Of a DNA stretch of 36,281 bases, positions 9,068 through 17,914 are shown in pieces. The number at the start of each line of letters is the position of its first letter. Position 1 is the stretch's first letter. Origin of the DNA: Actinomycetes bacterium (GTDB lineage: Bacteria > Actinomycetota > Acidimicrobiia > Acidimicrobiales > Bog-793); assembly GCA_021818615.1 (NCBI GenBank), contig JAKATT010000216.1, positions 1 through 36,281 of the forward strand, in the 5' to 3' direction. The notes below the pieces were generated by a model. That model was not told where the DNA came from and made no database searches. It was given only the letters and a program-made list of their open reading frames with translations. Both the position numbers and the translations under genes were made by a program.

Positions 9068-9886
9068 TCAACGGTCGGTGAGGGGGAGGGTCAGCTGCGG
9101 CTTCGCTATGACATGGTCGGCTCGCAGCGGACGGACGGCAGTTCCGACGGCGAAGAATTCCGTGGTGTGGCCGCCCCAGCGGTGCGGGAGCGCCAGCAGC
9201 TGCACCCCGACGATGCCCTCGGCCTGCAGCTGCTCCGCCTCGGCCTGCATGCGGCTCATCGCCAGCTCGCGGGCGTCGTAGAGGGCTTCGGTGTACTGGG
9301 GGATCTCCACGTTGCGCCCGACGTTGCCCATGGCCTTGAACGCCCCCTGGTGGGCGATGTGGTACACGCAGCTGCCCATCACCATGCCGAGCGGGGCATA
9401 GCCGGCCTGGACGAGAGTCCAGAAGTCCTGACCCGACAGGTCGGAGGTGAAGGGCTGACCCTGGTTGTTGCGCCAGCTCGAGCCGTCGTCGGCCACGACG
9501 GCGGTCCCGACGGCGACGAACTCGGCGAGGTCGTTGCCGAACTCCTTGAACTCGATGTCGAGGCGTACGCCGACGATGCCGGCGGCACCGAGAGCCGCCG
9601 CCTCGGCCTCCATCCTCGTCATGGCGAGCTCGCGAGCGTGGTACATCGCCTGGGAGAGCGTGTCCATCTCCATGTTCTTCGACCAGCGCCCGATCTGGAT
9701 GCCGACGTGGTAGATGCTCGAGCCGAGCACGAGGCCAAGTGGCCGGAAGCCCGCCTCGCGCACCAGCAGGAACTCGTTGACGCTCAGGTCCGAGGTGAAC
9801 AGGGCCCCTGGCTGGCCGGGCCGCATCTCGGCCAGGCGGCGCATGGCATCCTCGGGGATGCCGAGGCTGGCGGTGTCGATCGTCAT
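9068..9886 (-). CDS. Double YbjQ-like (DUF74 / heavy-metal-binding fold) protein
   Basis: Two repeats: FTSDLSVNEFLLVREAGFRPLGLVLGSSIYHVG...YHARELAMTRMEAEAAALGAAGIVGVRL...VGTAV and FTSDLSGQDFWTLVQAGYAPLGMVMGSCVYHIA...YDARELAMSRMQAEAEQLQAEGIVGVQL...VGTAV. Confidence 0.75.
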   Translation of the reverse strand: MTIDTASLGIPEDAMRRLAEMRPGQPGALFTSDLSVNEFLLVREAGFRPLGLVLGSSIYHVGIQIGRWSKNMEMDTLSQAMYHARELAMTRMEAEAAALGAAGIVGVRLDIEFKEFGNDLAEFVAVGTAVVADDGSSWRNNQGQPFTSDLSGQDFWTLVQAGYAPLGMVMGSCVYHIAHQGAFKAMGNVGRNVEIPQYTEALYDARELAMSRMQAEAEQLQAEGIVGVQLLALPHRWGGHTTEFFAVGTAVRPLRADHVIAKPQLTLPLTDR

Positions 9887-10812
9887 GGCTTCCTTCCTGT
9901 CGGCACTCGTGGGTTCGTCATCGGCAGCACTGAGAGGCTGGCGGTCGGCGCCTTCTCCTCGCTGTGGAAGCGGGCGATCGCCGTGCCGAGCACCGTCGCG
10001 AGCGCCACGTGGTCGCGGTGGTTCTCGGCGACCTCCTGCTCCCAGACGCTGAGCGACATCGACGACATGATGGCCGCGTCGGCCCCGTAGCCCGAGCTGC
10101 GCCTGTGGAACTGCTGGCGGGCATCGGCTCGCACGTGGTTGACGAGCTGGGTGTAGCCGGACACCTCGGTGTTGCCCGACCAGGCGGACGCCTGGCTCAG
10201 CGTCGCCCAGTCGTCGTGGCGGACGGCGACCGAAAGGCCGACGCAGAGCGAGACCGGCACCCACCCGCCGTGCAGCAGCTTGGCGACGTCGTTGCCCGGC
10301 AGCTGGGTCGAGAACAGGTTGGCCGGCCGGCTCGCGCTGTGCGCCCGGACGGCGGTGCCGTAGGCGAGGAACTCGCGGTTGCCCTCCCCCATGCTGGTCA
10401 CCTGCAACTGCACTCCGACGACCCCGTCGGCCCCGAGGTCACGGCATTCGTAGAGCATGCGCAAAAGGGCGGTGTCGTAGCCATGGTAGAGCGCCTCGGC
10501 GTAGGCGCCGAAGCCGACCCAGGCGTTGGACGCGCCGCTCGTGACTGCCGTGGCCGGGCCGAGGACGTAGCCGCCGCCCAACGCGCCGTAGCCGCCGTAG
10601 CCGCCGTAGCCGCAGCCTCCGAAGCCCTGCCAGCCGATGTGGTGGACGATGCAGCCCATCACCTCGCCGGCGACGCTGAAGCCGCAGCCTTCGAGGGCGG
10701 CTTGGCCCGACACGCTGAGAAGGCTGCCCGCCGGCCCGCCGGCGCGCCCTCTTTCCATTCTCGCCCGGGCTGCCGGCGGCAACCCCTGCCCGTCCCAGTC
10801 GCTCACTCGCAC
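9883..10812 (-). CDS. Second double YbjQ-like protein with Gly/Tyr-rich insert
   Basis: LYECRDLGADGVVGVQLQVTSMGEGNREFLAYGTAV, and a second divergent copy FSTQLPGNDVAKLLHGGWVPVSLCVGLSVAV...ATVLGTAI; insert GFGGCGYGGYGGYGALGGGY. ATGA overlap with the next gene. Confidence 0.7.
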   Translation of the reverse strand: MRVSDWDGQGLPPAARARMERGRAGGPAGSLLSVSGQAALEGCGFSVAGEVMGCIVHHIGWQGFGGCGYGGYGGYGALGGGYVLGPATAVTSGASNAWVGFGAYAEALYHGYDTALLRMLYECRDLGADGVVGVQLQVTSMGEGNREFLAYGTAVRAHSASRPANLFSTQLPGNDVAKLLHGGWVPVSLCVGLSVAVRHDDWATLSQASAWSGNTEVSGYTQLVNHVRADARQQFHRRSSGYGADAAIMSSMSLSVWEQEVAENHRDHVALATVLGTAIARFHSEEKAPTASLSVLPMTNPRVPTGRKP

Positions 10813-10862
10813 CTCCGCGTCCTACCGACGCTAGCTGGCGCGGCGTCCCCCCGGGGCGGGCA

Positions 10863-10877
10863 GGGCTCGCCGAGCCC
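10863..10877 (-). terminator. Small hairpin (gggctc-gcc-gagccc) just after the SBP stop
   Basis: 6-bp inverted repeat immediately downstream of the SBP stop on the minus strand; no U-tract. Confidence 0.25.
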
Positions 10878-10880
10878 GGA

Positions 10881-12254
10881 TCAGAAGGTCGGGTTCGTAA
10901 AGCTCGGCGGGGTCGAGGGAGAGCCGGTGTAGGTCGTGATCGGGCCGCTGTTGGTGGTCTGGTATATGGGGCCGGACAGCACGAACTTGCCGCCCGTGAT
11001 CACGCCGATCTGGGCGCCCTCAAAGCCGTAGTGGTCGCTCGAGGAGTACGAGAGCGGGACGAGGCCAGGGGTGTTGAAGGTGGGCCCCTTGGCAGCGAGC
11101 GTCGCGACGAGGCTCGCCCGGGTCGGGTTCGGCCCGGCCGCCTGCAGCAGGTCGAGCATCGTGAAGGCGACGGCCATGCCGTACTCGGTGTTCCCGTCGA
11201 ACTTGTTCTTGGAGGTGTTGTCGTACTTCTCGTAGATCTGGTGGAAGAGAGAGATCCACGGGTTCGACAGGTCGGCAGGCGACGGCAGGTAGTCGTCGCT
11301 GATGATCCCGTTCAACAAGGCGGCACCCGCCTTGCCCCCCGAGATGACAGAGACGAGCCCCGAGAGCGTGATGACGTCGGAGCCGACGTTCGAGACCACG
11401 TACTGGGCCTTCAGGCCGAGCTTGGCGCCGCCGAGCAGCGCCTCGGCCGTCGCGGCAGGGATGGTGAACAGCACCACGACCTGGGCGCCGGCGGCCTGCA
11501 CCTTGCTCATCTGGTCGCCAAGCCCGGTCGCCTGCAGGAGCTGGGCGATCGAGTAGGGCTGGCGCGCCACCACCTGGCTGGCGGGGATCTCCTGGTCGAG
11601 TCCCTTCACGCCATCCTGGCCGAACTCGTCGTCCTGGTAGACGTAGGCGATCTTCTTGCCCTTGAAGTGGGACTCGACGTACTTGCCGAGGACCTTTCCC
11701 TCGATGACGTAGTTGGTCTGCCACCCTGTCGTGTACGGGTAAGCCGGATTGCTCCAGCAGGCGCAGCCCGACGCGACGAAGAGCTGCGGCACCTTCTGAC
11801 TGTTCAACAGGCCCTGCACCTGGAGCTGGGTCGGCGTGCCAAGCGGGTCGAAGTCGGCGAAGACAGGCTCGGCGAGGAGCTGGCGCGTCTTCTGGACTGT
11901 CTCGGTCGGGTTGTAGGCGTCGTCGAGGTAGTTGTAGACGATCTTGCGGCCATAGATGCCACCGTGGGCGTTCGCCCACTGGAAGACGGCGTTCGATGCA
12001 GGGGCGATCTCGCTGTAGCCGGGGGCCGCCGGCCCGGTCAGAGGCTGGGTCGAGCCGAGCACGATCTGGTTCGCGGTGATGCCGGGCGCCGAGGCCGTCG
12101 GTTTGGCGCTCGTGGTCGAGCTCGACGATCCGCTCGTGGTGCTGGCACCGCTCGTGCCGCTCGTGCCGGTCGAGGCCGTGCCGCAGGCCGCCGCGAGCAG
12201 AGCAGCTGCTGCGAGTGAGCCGATGATGCGTAGTGATCGAGACCACCGAGACAT
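10881..12254 (-). CDS. LIV-type ABC transporter substrate-binding lipoprotein
   Basis: Lipoprotein signal (SLAAAALLAAACG), S/T/G-rich linker, ANQIVLGSTQPLTGPAA and GGIYGRKIVYNYLDDAYNPTETVQKTRQL of the LivK/Peripla_BP_6 family; AAGGAGG ribosome-binding site. Confidence 0.9.
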   Translation of the reverse strand: MSRWSRSLRIIGSLAAAALLAAACGTASTGTSGTSGASTTSGSSSSTTSAKPTASAPGITANQIVLGSTQPLTGPAAPGYSEIAPASNAVFQWANAHGGIYGRKIVYNYLDDAYNPTETVQKTRQLLAEPVFADFDPLGTPTQLQVQGLLNSQKVPQLFVASGCACWSNPAYPYTTGWQTNYVIEGKVLGKYVESHFKGKKIAYVYQDDEFGQDGVKGLDQEIPASQVVARQPYSIAQLLQATGLGDQMSKVQAAGAQVVVLFTIPAATAEALLGGAKLGLKAQYVVSNVGSDVITLSGLVSVISGGKAGAALLNGIISDDYLPSPADLSNPWISLFHQIYEKYDNTSKNKFDGNTEYGMAVAFTMLDLLQAAGPNPTRASLVATLAAKGPTFNTPGLVPLSYSSSDHYGFEGAQIGVITGGKFVLSGPIYQTTNSGPITTYTGSPSTPPSFTNPTF

Positions 12255-12318
12255 ATGCCCCTCCTTGTGCTGGGCCTGCCGACCGTGACGATCCTCTGAC
12301 GGCTTAGTTACGGGCAAG

Positions 12319-13374
12319 CTACCACCGGAGCACCCTGCGTGCCCGGGCAGCGAGGCGGTTCAACCCTCCTTGTATCCCCTGGGGAGCAAGCAGGACTACG
12401 AGCACGATGAGGGCGCCAAAGATCATGTTCGGCAGGTTGGCGCCGAAGTTCGTCTGGTTGCTCGTCGCGCTCGAGAGCCAGAGCGGGACGTAGACGACGA
12501 GGATCCCTCCCCACACCGCTCCTATGAGCGTGCCGGTGCCGCCGACGACCATGCCGGCGATGAGCGAGATCGAGAGGCTGATCGGGAACGCACCTGAGGT
12601 GGCGCCCAGGTTGACGAGAGCCAGCAGGGCGCCGCCGAGACCGGCGCAGGCCGCCGAGAGCACGAAGCCGAGCACCTGTGCCCTGGCCACGCTGATACCC
12701 GAGAGCGAGGCGGCGATCTCGTCCTCGCGCACGGCGGCGAAGGCCCGGTACCAGCGGCTCGAGCGCAGGTTGGCCAGCAGGAAGAGCACGACGAGCGCCG
12801 ACAGCAGGCAGATCCAGTCGAGCCAGTGGTTGATCTCGATGCTGGACGGCGGGGTGAGCTGGACAGGGATGCCCTGGTCGCTGTTGAAGTAGTGGTCGGC
12901 GAGCTGGGGCACGGCCAGACCGAGCGCCAGGGTGACTCCTGCGAGGTAGGGGCCCCGCAGGCGGGCCGCCGCCACGCCGATCACGAGGCCCGCCACGCCA
13001 GTGAGCGCCGTAGCGAACAGCAGGCCGGCAACGAGCGGCACATGCGGGTTGTGAACCTCGAGATCCGCGTAGGAGTAGGCGCCGATCGCCATCAAGGCGG
13101 CATGCCCGAGCGATACCTGGCCCGTACCCCCGACGAGGAGCGACAGCCCGGCGATCACCACCGTGTAGACCGCCACCGTGGCGATGTTCGCGTTCGTCAG
13201 GCTGCCGACGCTGATCGACAAGGCGTAACAGAGGACGCCGCCGGCAACGGTGAGAAGGCCGTGCCGGAGAAGGGGCTGGCGCGGGAGCCTCACGAGCTCG
13301 GACAGCCGGCGCCGCCCGCCTTGCTCGGGCGGCGCCGGGGCCGGCTGCTCCATGGTGCCGAGCTCGCTCGCCAT
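12319..13374 (-). CDS. Branched-chain amino acid-type ABC permease (LivM-like)
   Basis: AGLSLLVGGTGQVSLGHAALMAIGAYSYA...LRGPYLAGVTLALGLAVPQLA...GGTGTLIGAVWGG. Confidence 0.9.
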   Translation of the reverse strand: MASELGTMEQPAPAPPEQGGRRRLSELVRLPRQPLLRHGLLTVAGGVLCYALSISVGSLTNANIATVAVYTVVIAGLSLLVGGTGQVSLGHAALMAIGAYSYADLEVHNPHVPLVAGLLFATALTGVAGLVIGVAAARLRGPYLAGVTLALGLAVPQLADHYFNSDQGIPVQLTPPSSIEINHWLDWICLLSALVVLFLLANLRSSRWYRAFAAVREDEIAASLSGISVARAQVLGFVLSAACAGLGGALLALVNLGATSGAFPISLSISLIAGMVVGGTGTLIGAVWGGILVVYVPLWLSSATSNQTNFGANLPNMIFGALIVLVVLLAPQGIQGGLNRLAARARRVLRW

Positions 13375-14258
13375 CAGACCCTTCTCTGCTCGGCAGAGCT
13401 GAACAGACCGGCCGGGCGGACCATGAGCACGACGACGAGCAGCCCGACAGCTCCGATCGGCTGAAAGGAGCTGCCGAGGTAACCGCCGACGTAGGAGAGG
13501 GCGAGCCCGGAGACGAGGCCGCCGACGAGCGCGCCGAGCGGGCTCTCGAGGCCGCCGATGATGGCAGCCGTGAAGCCGTAGATGAGGACGGTGTCCATGT
13601 TCGAGGGCGAAAGGAAGACCCGGGGGGCGACGAAGAGACCGGCGAGCGAGCCGGCGGCGGCGGCGAGTGCCCAGCCGAGCGTGAACATGCGCTTCACGCG
13701 GACGCCGAGCAGCCCGGCCACCTCCGGTGCAAAAGCGGCGGCCCGCATGCGCAGGCCCACGGAGGTCTTCCGGAAGCCCAGCAGCAGAAGGAGCATGAGG
13801 CCGAGGACAGCCGCGATCGTGAAGACGTCGAAGGGATCGAGCTCGATCCCCTGGCCGCCGACGCGAAAGCCGATCTGCGAGAAGGGCGACGGAAAGCCGC
13901 GCTGGCTCGAGCCCCAGATGCCGCCCGCGAGCGCCTCGATGAATATGAGCACCCCGATCGCCACGATGACGGCGTCGAGCGCGTTGCGGTTCTCCACCGG
14001 CCGGATGACGACGCGCTCGACGAGCCCGCCGATGACAAAGCCGGCGGCGAGCGCCACGACAAAGGCGGCCCAGTAACCGACCTGGTGCTCGAGGGCCGCG
14101 TCGGCAATGTAGGTCGTGATCATGGCCATGGCGCCCTGCGCGAAGTTGAGCACCCGCGTCGAGCGCCAGACGAGGACGAGGCCGAGCGCCACGGCGGCGC
14201 CGATCATGCCCTCGGTGATCCCGTTCAACGTGTAGTTGACGAAAAGGCGCACCCTCAC
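13374..14258 (-). CDS. Branched-chain amino acid-type ABC permease (LivH-like)
   Basis: TLNGITEGMIGAAVALGLVLVWRSTRVLNFAQGAMAM...GFTAAIIGGLESPLGALVGGLVSG. Confidence 0.9.
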   Translation of the reverse strand: MRVRLFVNYTLNGITEGMIGAAVALGLVLVWRSTRVLNFAQGAMAMITTYIADAALEHQVGYWAAFVVALAAGFVIGGLVERVVIRPVENRNALDAVIVAIGVLIFIEALAGGIWGSSQRGFPSPFSQIGFRVGGQGIELDPFDVFTIAAVLGLMLLLLLGFRKTSVGLRMRAAAFAPEVAGLLGVRVKRMFTLGWALAAAAGSLAGLFVAPRVFLSPSNMDTVLIYGFTAAIIGGLESPLGALVGGLVSGLALSYVGGYLGSSFQPIGAVGLLVVVLMVRPAGLFSSAEQRRV

Positions 14259-14282
14259 CCCTTCCTGGTCATGGTCTGGTCA

Positions 14283-14400
14283 TTGACAACCTCCCCGCCC
14301 TGAAGGGCGAGGATTCCGGCTGACTCGGTCGTTCACGCAACGCATGAGCGATCTCCCGTCGGCCTTCGGCATGGCTTTCCGGTGGCCAGCCGAGACGATG
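14283..14400 (-). mobile_element. Relic of an IS200/IS605-family right end with residual TnpB C-terminus
   Basis: Minus strand AATCCTCGCCCTTCAGGGCGGGGAGGTTGTCAA: GC hairpin followed by TCAA, as in IS200/IS605 right ends. One minus frame reads ...NPRPSGRGGCQ*, resembling TnpB C-termini. Upstream boundary is approximate. Confidence 0.6.
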
Positions 14401-14405
14401 CTGTC

Positions 14406-15221
14406 TCAGGGAGCCGATGGCTGCCTGCTCGTCCCCCGTTCCTGTCGTCGCCAGCGTCGGAGCCATGCTCGCACGTCCACCCACTCGACCCGCCTGGCGA
14501 CGGCGGCAACGGTGGCACCCCACGCGATGCCGAGGAGCAGCCCAAATGCCACGTCGCTGAACCAGTGCACACCAAGGATGAGCCTCGTGTAGATGACGAA
14601 GAGCGAGGCGACGAGGGCAACCAGCCAGGGCCACAGCTTGCGGCGAGAGAGCGCGACCGCACCTAGGAGCGCGAACAGCATCGCTGTCACCGCCACCGAG
14701 TGCCCGGAGGGGAACGAGAAGCTCGTCTCGTGCATGCCTGGGACGGCACCCGGAGCCGGGTAGACGGCCGTCGGCGGCCGTGGCCGCCTGATGATCTCCC
14801 GAATGAGGAAAACCTGGAGCTCGCCGCCCAGATACGCCACGATCGGGATGAGGGCGCGGACTGATCGGAGCATCACGAGCAGGATCGCGCTCAGCAGCAC
14901 CGCGATCACGGCAAGCTTCGGGGCATCGCCGAGGAATGCGATCACCTTGGAGACGCCGACGAGGCCGAAACGGTGGTGCACGTCGAAGGTCTGCACCCGG
15001 TCGTCCCAGCCCTGGATTGCCCCGCCCCCGTGGCGACCGACGAAGGCCAGGCCGAGGAGCAGCCCGACGGCGAAGATGGCGGCCGCCGTCGCGACGAGGG
15101 TGACGATGCCGCGCCCCACCTTGCGGGGGTCTCCGGTCAGCTGCGCGGCGTGCGCTCGGCGCGTAGCAGCCGGTGGCGGCGAAGGGACGGCCGGGTTGGG
15201 GGCAGAGGACAAGACGGCCAA
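14406..15221 (-). CDS. PAP2-family phosphatase
   Basis: REIIRRPRPP (KxxxxxxRP-type motif), SFPSGHS, and RLILGVHWFSDVAFG (SRxxxxxHxxxD-like) motifs. Confidence 0.88.
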   Translation of the reverse strand: MAVLSSAPNPAVPSPPPAATRRAHAAQLTGDPRKVGRGIVTLVATAAAIFAVGLLLGLAFVGRHGGGAIQGWDDRVQTFDVHHRFGLVGVSKVIAFLGDAPKLAVIAVLLSAILLVMLRSVRALIPIVAYLGGELQVFLIREIIRRPRPPTAVYPAPGAVPGMHETSFSFPSGHSVAVTAMLFALLGAVALSRRKLWPWLVALVASLFVIYTRLILGVHWFSDVAFGLLLGIAWGATVAAVARRVEWVDVRAWLRRWRRQERGTSRQPSAP

Positions 15222-15225
15222 GAGG

Positions 15226-15480
15226 TTAACGAGCGGTTCCGCCCGAGGTCCGACAGCTGCGCAGGTCGATGTGCAGGCGGTTCTTCACGCGCTTCGACTC
15301 GGGAACCTTGAGGAACAGCAGGTCCGGCGCCACGCCCTCCTCGGCGCTGCCTTCCGGCAGCCCGAGGACCACTTCGGCCGCCTCCTCGTAGGTCCGCCTC
15401 CGCCCGAGCACCGCCTCCCGGAAGGAGGCGAGCGAGGACGGGTCGTGCGCATCGATGCAGACTGCCTGGAACCGAAGCAT
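15226..15480 (-). pseudogene. Truncated VOC/glyoxalase-like protein
   Basis: 84 aa; MLRFQAVCIDAHDPSSLASF...PDLLFLKVPESKRVKNRLHIDLR matches the N-terminal part of glyoxalase-like (VOC) proteins and ends right after HIDLR. Confidence 0.6.
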
Positions 15481-15655
15481 GCACTCGAGGCTATTGTGCG
15501 CCTGGGTGGCATGCAGGGGGGCGGAGCTGGGCCCGAGCGCGAACCGGCTCCGCCGTCGCTGTGAGCAGCCGGCGGCCGGACGCTTCCCGAGAATCGTCCG
15601 AGAGAAAGCGACAGAGCTGCCGGCACGGGTCGCGGCGACCGGAGGGACGAAACCC

Positions 15656-16909
15656 ATGGCCATGAACTGCAAGCCGATCCCGACCATCGACGAGCGGATC
15701 AACGACATCCGCATGCGCACGGCCGAGATCGTGAACGAGGACATTCTCCCGAACGAGCTCCGTCTGTGGGCGACTCGCCAGGAGGGCGAGTCGATGGAGC
15801 ACCGTCGGGAGGTGCTCGCACTGCGGGCGGAGATCAGGGAGAAGGTGAAGAAGGCCGGGCTGTGGGCTCCCCACCTGCCGAAGGAGTACGGCGGCATGGG
15901 GCTCGACTTCCTGGCACATGCCTACATGAACGAGGTGCTCGCCTACGCAGTCGGCGCTGCGTCGCTGTTCGGTGTCGTCGCTCCGAACTCCGGGAACCAG
16001 TCGATCCTCGTCAAGTACGGCACCGAGGAGCAGAAGGAGCGCTTCTTGCTGCCGCTCATCGATGGGACGATGGAGTCGGGCTTCTCGATGACCGAGCCGC
16101 ACAACCCGGGCTCGGACCCGCGCTCGCTCACGACTACCGCGGTGCGCGACGACGGGCAGTGGGTGATCAACGGACACAAGTGGTTCACCTCGAACGGTAT
16201 CGATGCTGACTTCTTCATCGTCATGTGCCGGGCCCTGGACGAGGGCGCCCGGCCCGCCAAGGGAGACCCGATGGTCCAGATCATCGTCCCGACCGCGACG
16301 AGGGGAGTCGAGATCGTACGAGGCATCGGGATCTGGGGACGCCGCGAGTCCGACCACTGCGAGGTCCGCTACAGCGACGTCCGGGTGCCGCTCGAGAACA
16401 TGCTCGGCCACGTCGGCGACGGTCACCAAGCGGCACAGGACCGCCTCGGCGCCGGACGCATCTACCACTGCATGAACTCTGTCGGACAGATGTGGCGCGC
16501 CTTCGACCTCATGGTCGAGCGGGCTCGCTCGCGCGAGGTCCACGGCGGTCTGCTCAAGGACAAGCAGTTCATCCAGGGCTTCATCGCCGACAGCTACATG
16601 GACATCCAGGCATCCCGGCTGATGACGTTGCACGCGGCGGAGAAGATCGATCAGGGTCTGCAGGGCGCCCGCACCGACATCTCGGCGATCAAGGTCTTCG
16701 TGCCGAACGCGTACTCGAGAGTCGTGGACCGGGCGATCCAGGTGTGGGGGGCGGCAGGGATCTCGAACGACCTCCCGCTCGCTCAGATGTACCTCGGCGC
16801 ACGGACCCTGCGCATCGCCGATGGCCCCGACGAGGTGCACCGCGTCCTCATCGCGAAGAACGTGCTCGGCCAGTACTCCAAGGGCGAGGGCTGGGACTTC
16901 GGGAACTGA
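15656..16909 (+). CDS. Acyl-CoA dehydrogenase
   Basis: WAPHLPKEYGGMGLDFL, GFSMTEPHNPGSDP, VINGHKWFTSNG, IQVWGAAGISNDLPLAQMYLGARTLRIADGPDEVH; GGAGGG upstream of ATG. Confidence 0.92.
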   Translation: MAMNCKPIPTIDERINDIRMRTAEIVNEDILPNELRLWATRQEGESMEHRREVLALRAEIREKVKKAGLWAPHLPKEYGGMGLDFLAHAYMNEVLAYAVGAASLFGVVAPNSGNQSILVKYGTEEQKERFLLPLIDGTMESGFSMTEPHNPGSDPRSLTTTAVRDDGQWVINGHKWFTSNGIDADFFIVMCRALDEGARPAKGDPMVQIIVPTATRGVEIVRGIGIWGRRESDHCEVRYSDVRVPLENMLGHVGDGHQAAQDRLGAGRIYHCMNSVGQMWRAFDLMVERARSREVHGGLLKDKQFIQGFIADSYMDIQASRLMTLHAAEKIDQGLQGARTDISAIKVFVPNAYSRVVDRAIQVWGAAGISNDLPLAQMYLGARTLRIADGPDEVHRVLIAKNVLGQYSKGEGWDFGN

Positions 16910-16989
16910 CCACGGCAGCGCAGCGGAGCGGGCCCGCCTCGTCACCGTGCCCGAGGCGGAGCGGCCGGGCCAGCGCTAGCGTCGCGGCC

Positions 16990-17226
16990 ATGACGACAAG
17001 CGCACGGGAGTGGTTGGCCGAGCTCGCCTCCGGCCTCGGGACGCCGGCGCCGAACGACGACGAGCTCGACGAGCTGCTGGCCCTGGCCGGCATCGCCGCG
17101 CATGCGTCGGAGCGCGCCGCGGCACCCGTCTCCTGCTGGCTCGTAGCGAGGGCCGGCTGTCCGACCTCAGAAGCCCTTGCCATAGCAAAGCGCATCGCCG
17201 ACTCCTGGTCGGAGGATGGCGAGTAG
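16990..17226 (+). CDS. DUF6457-like small protein upstream of mobA
   Basis: 78 aa; EWLAELASGLG...DELLALAGIAAHASERAAAPVSCWLVARAG...ALAIAKRIA; overlaps mobA by 11 bp. Family name from memory. Confidence 0.7.
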   Translation: MTTSAREWLAELASGLGTPAPNDDELDELLALAGIAAHASERAAAPVSCWLVARAGCPTSEALAIAKRIADSWSEDGE

Positions 17227-17914
17227 CTCGAGCGGGCAGCCTCAGCCAGCGCCGGTCCCTGCGATCGTCGCTGGCCTGCTCCTCACGGGCGGGGCGAGCA
17301 CCCGCATGGGACGCGACAAGGCGTCGATCCGCCTCGCGGGCTCGACGCTCACCCTTGCGCAGCGGGCGGGCAAGCTCCTCGGTGCCGCAGTGTCGCCGGG
17401 CCCAGCGATCGAGGTCGGGCCGGGCTCGTCCCGCCTCGGGCGGGCAGCCGACTTCGGCGTGAGCGACCCAGGGACCGGCCCTCTCACCGCAGCCGTGGCG
17501 GGGTGCGAGGCGCTCGAGAGATCGGGTTTCTCCGGACCGGTGCTCGTGCTCGCGGCGGACTTGCCGTGGCTCACGCCCGAGGTCCTCGCCTGGCTCGTGG
17601 GCTTTCCGGGCAGCGGTTCAGTCGTCCCGGTCGTCGCGGGCCGCAGCCAGCCGCTCTGCGCCAGATGGTCGCTCGAAGATCTCGGGCGGGCCGCCGCGCT
17701 CGCCCGGCAGGGCGAGCGGTCGGTGCGCGCCGTGTTCGGTCCGGCGGCTCGTTTCGCCGACGAGGCATGCTGGGGGGCGGTGGCCGAGCCGCTGGCCTTT
17801 GCCGACGCGGACACGCCCGAGGACCTCTGGCCCGGCCCTCATGGCAGCGAGCTCCCCCGGAGGGAGCGCCGAGCGCCCGCCAGGCGCTGGGGCCCGGGCT
17901 CTCACAGGCCGTAA
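17216..17914 (+). CDS. mobA: Molybdenum cofactor guanylyltransferase
   Basis: GLLLTGGASTRMGRDKASI nucleotidyltransferase signature, LVLAADLPWLTPEVL. Confidence 0.85.
   Translation: MASSSSGQPQPAPVPAIVAGLLLTGGASTRMGRDKASIRLAGSTLTLAQRAGKLLGAAVSPGPAIEVGPGSSRLGRAADFGVSDPGTGPLTAAVAGCEALERSGFSGPVLVLAADLPWLTPEVLAWLVGFPGSGSVVPVVAGRSQPLCARWSLEDLGRAAALARQGERSVRAVFGPAARFADEACWGAVAEPLAFADADTPEDLWPGPHGSELPRRERRAPARRWGPGSHRP

Noticed and set aside
15491-16945. 484-aa minus-strand ORF
   Set aside because: Antisense to acyl-CoA dehydrogenase, whose motifs are clear.
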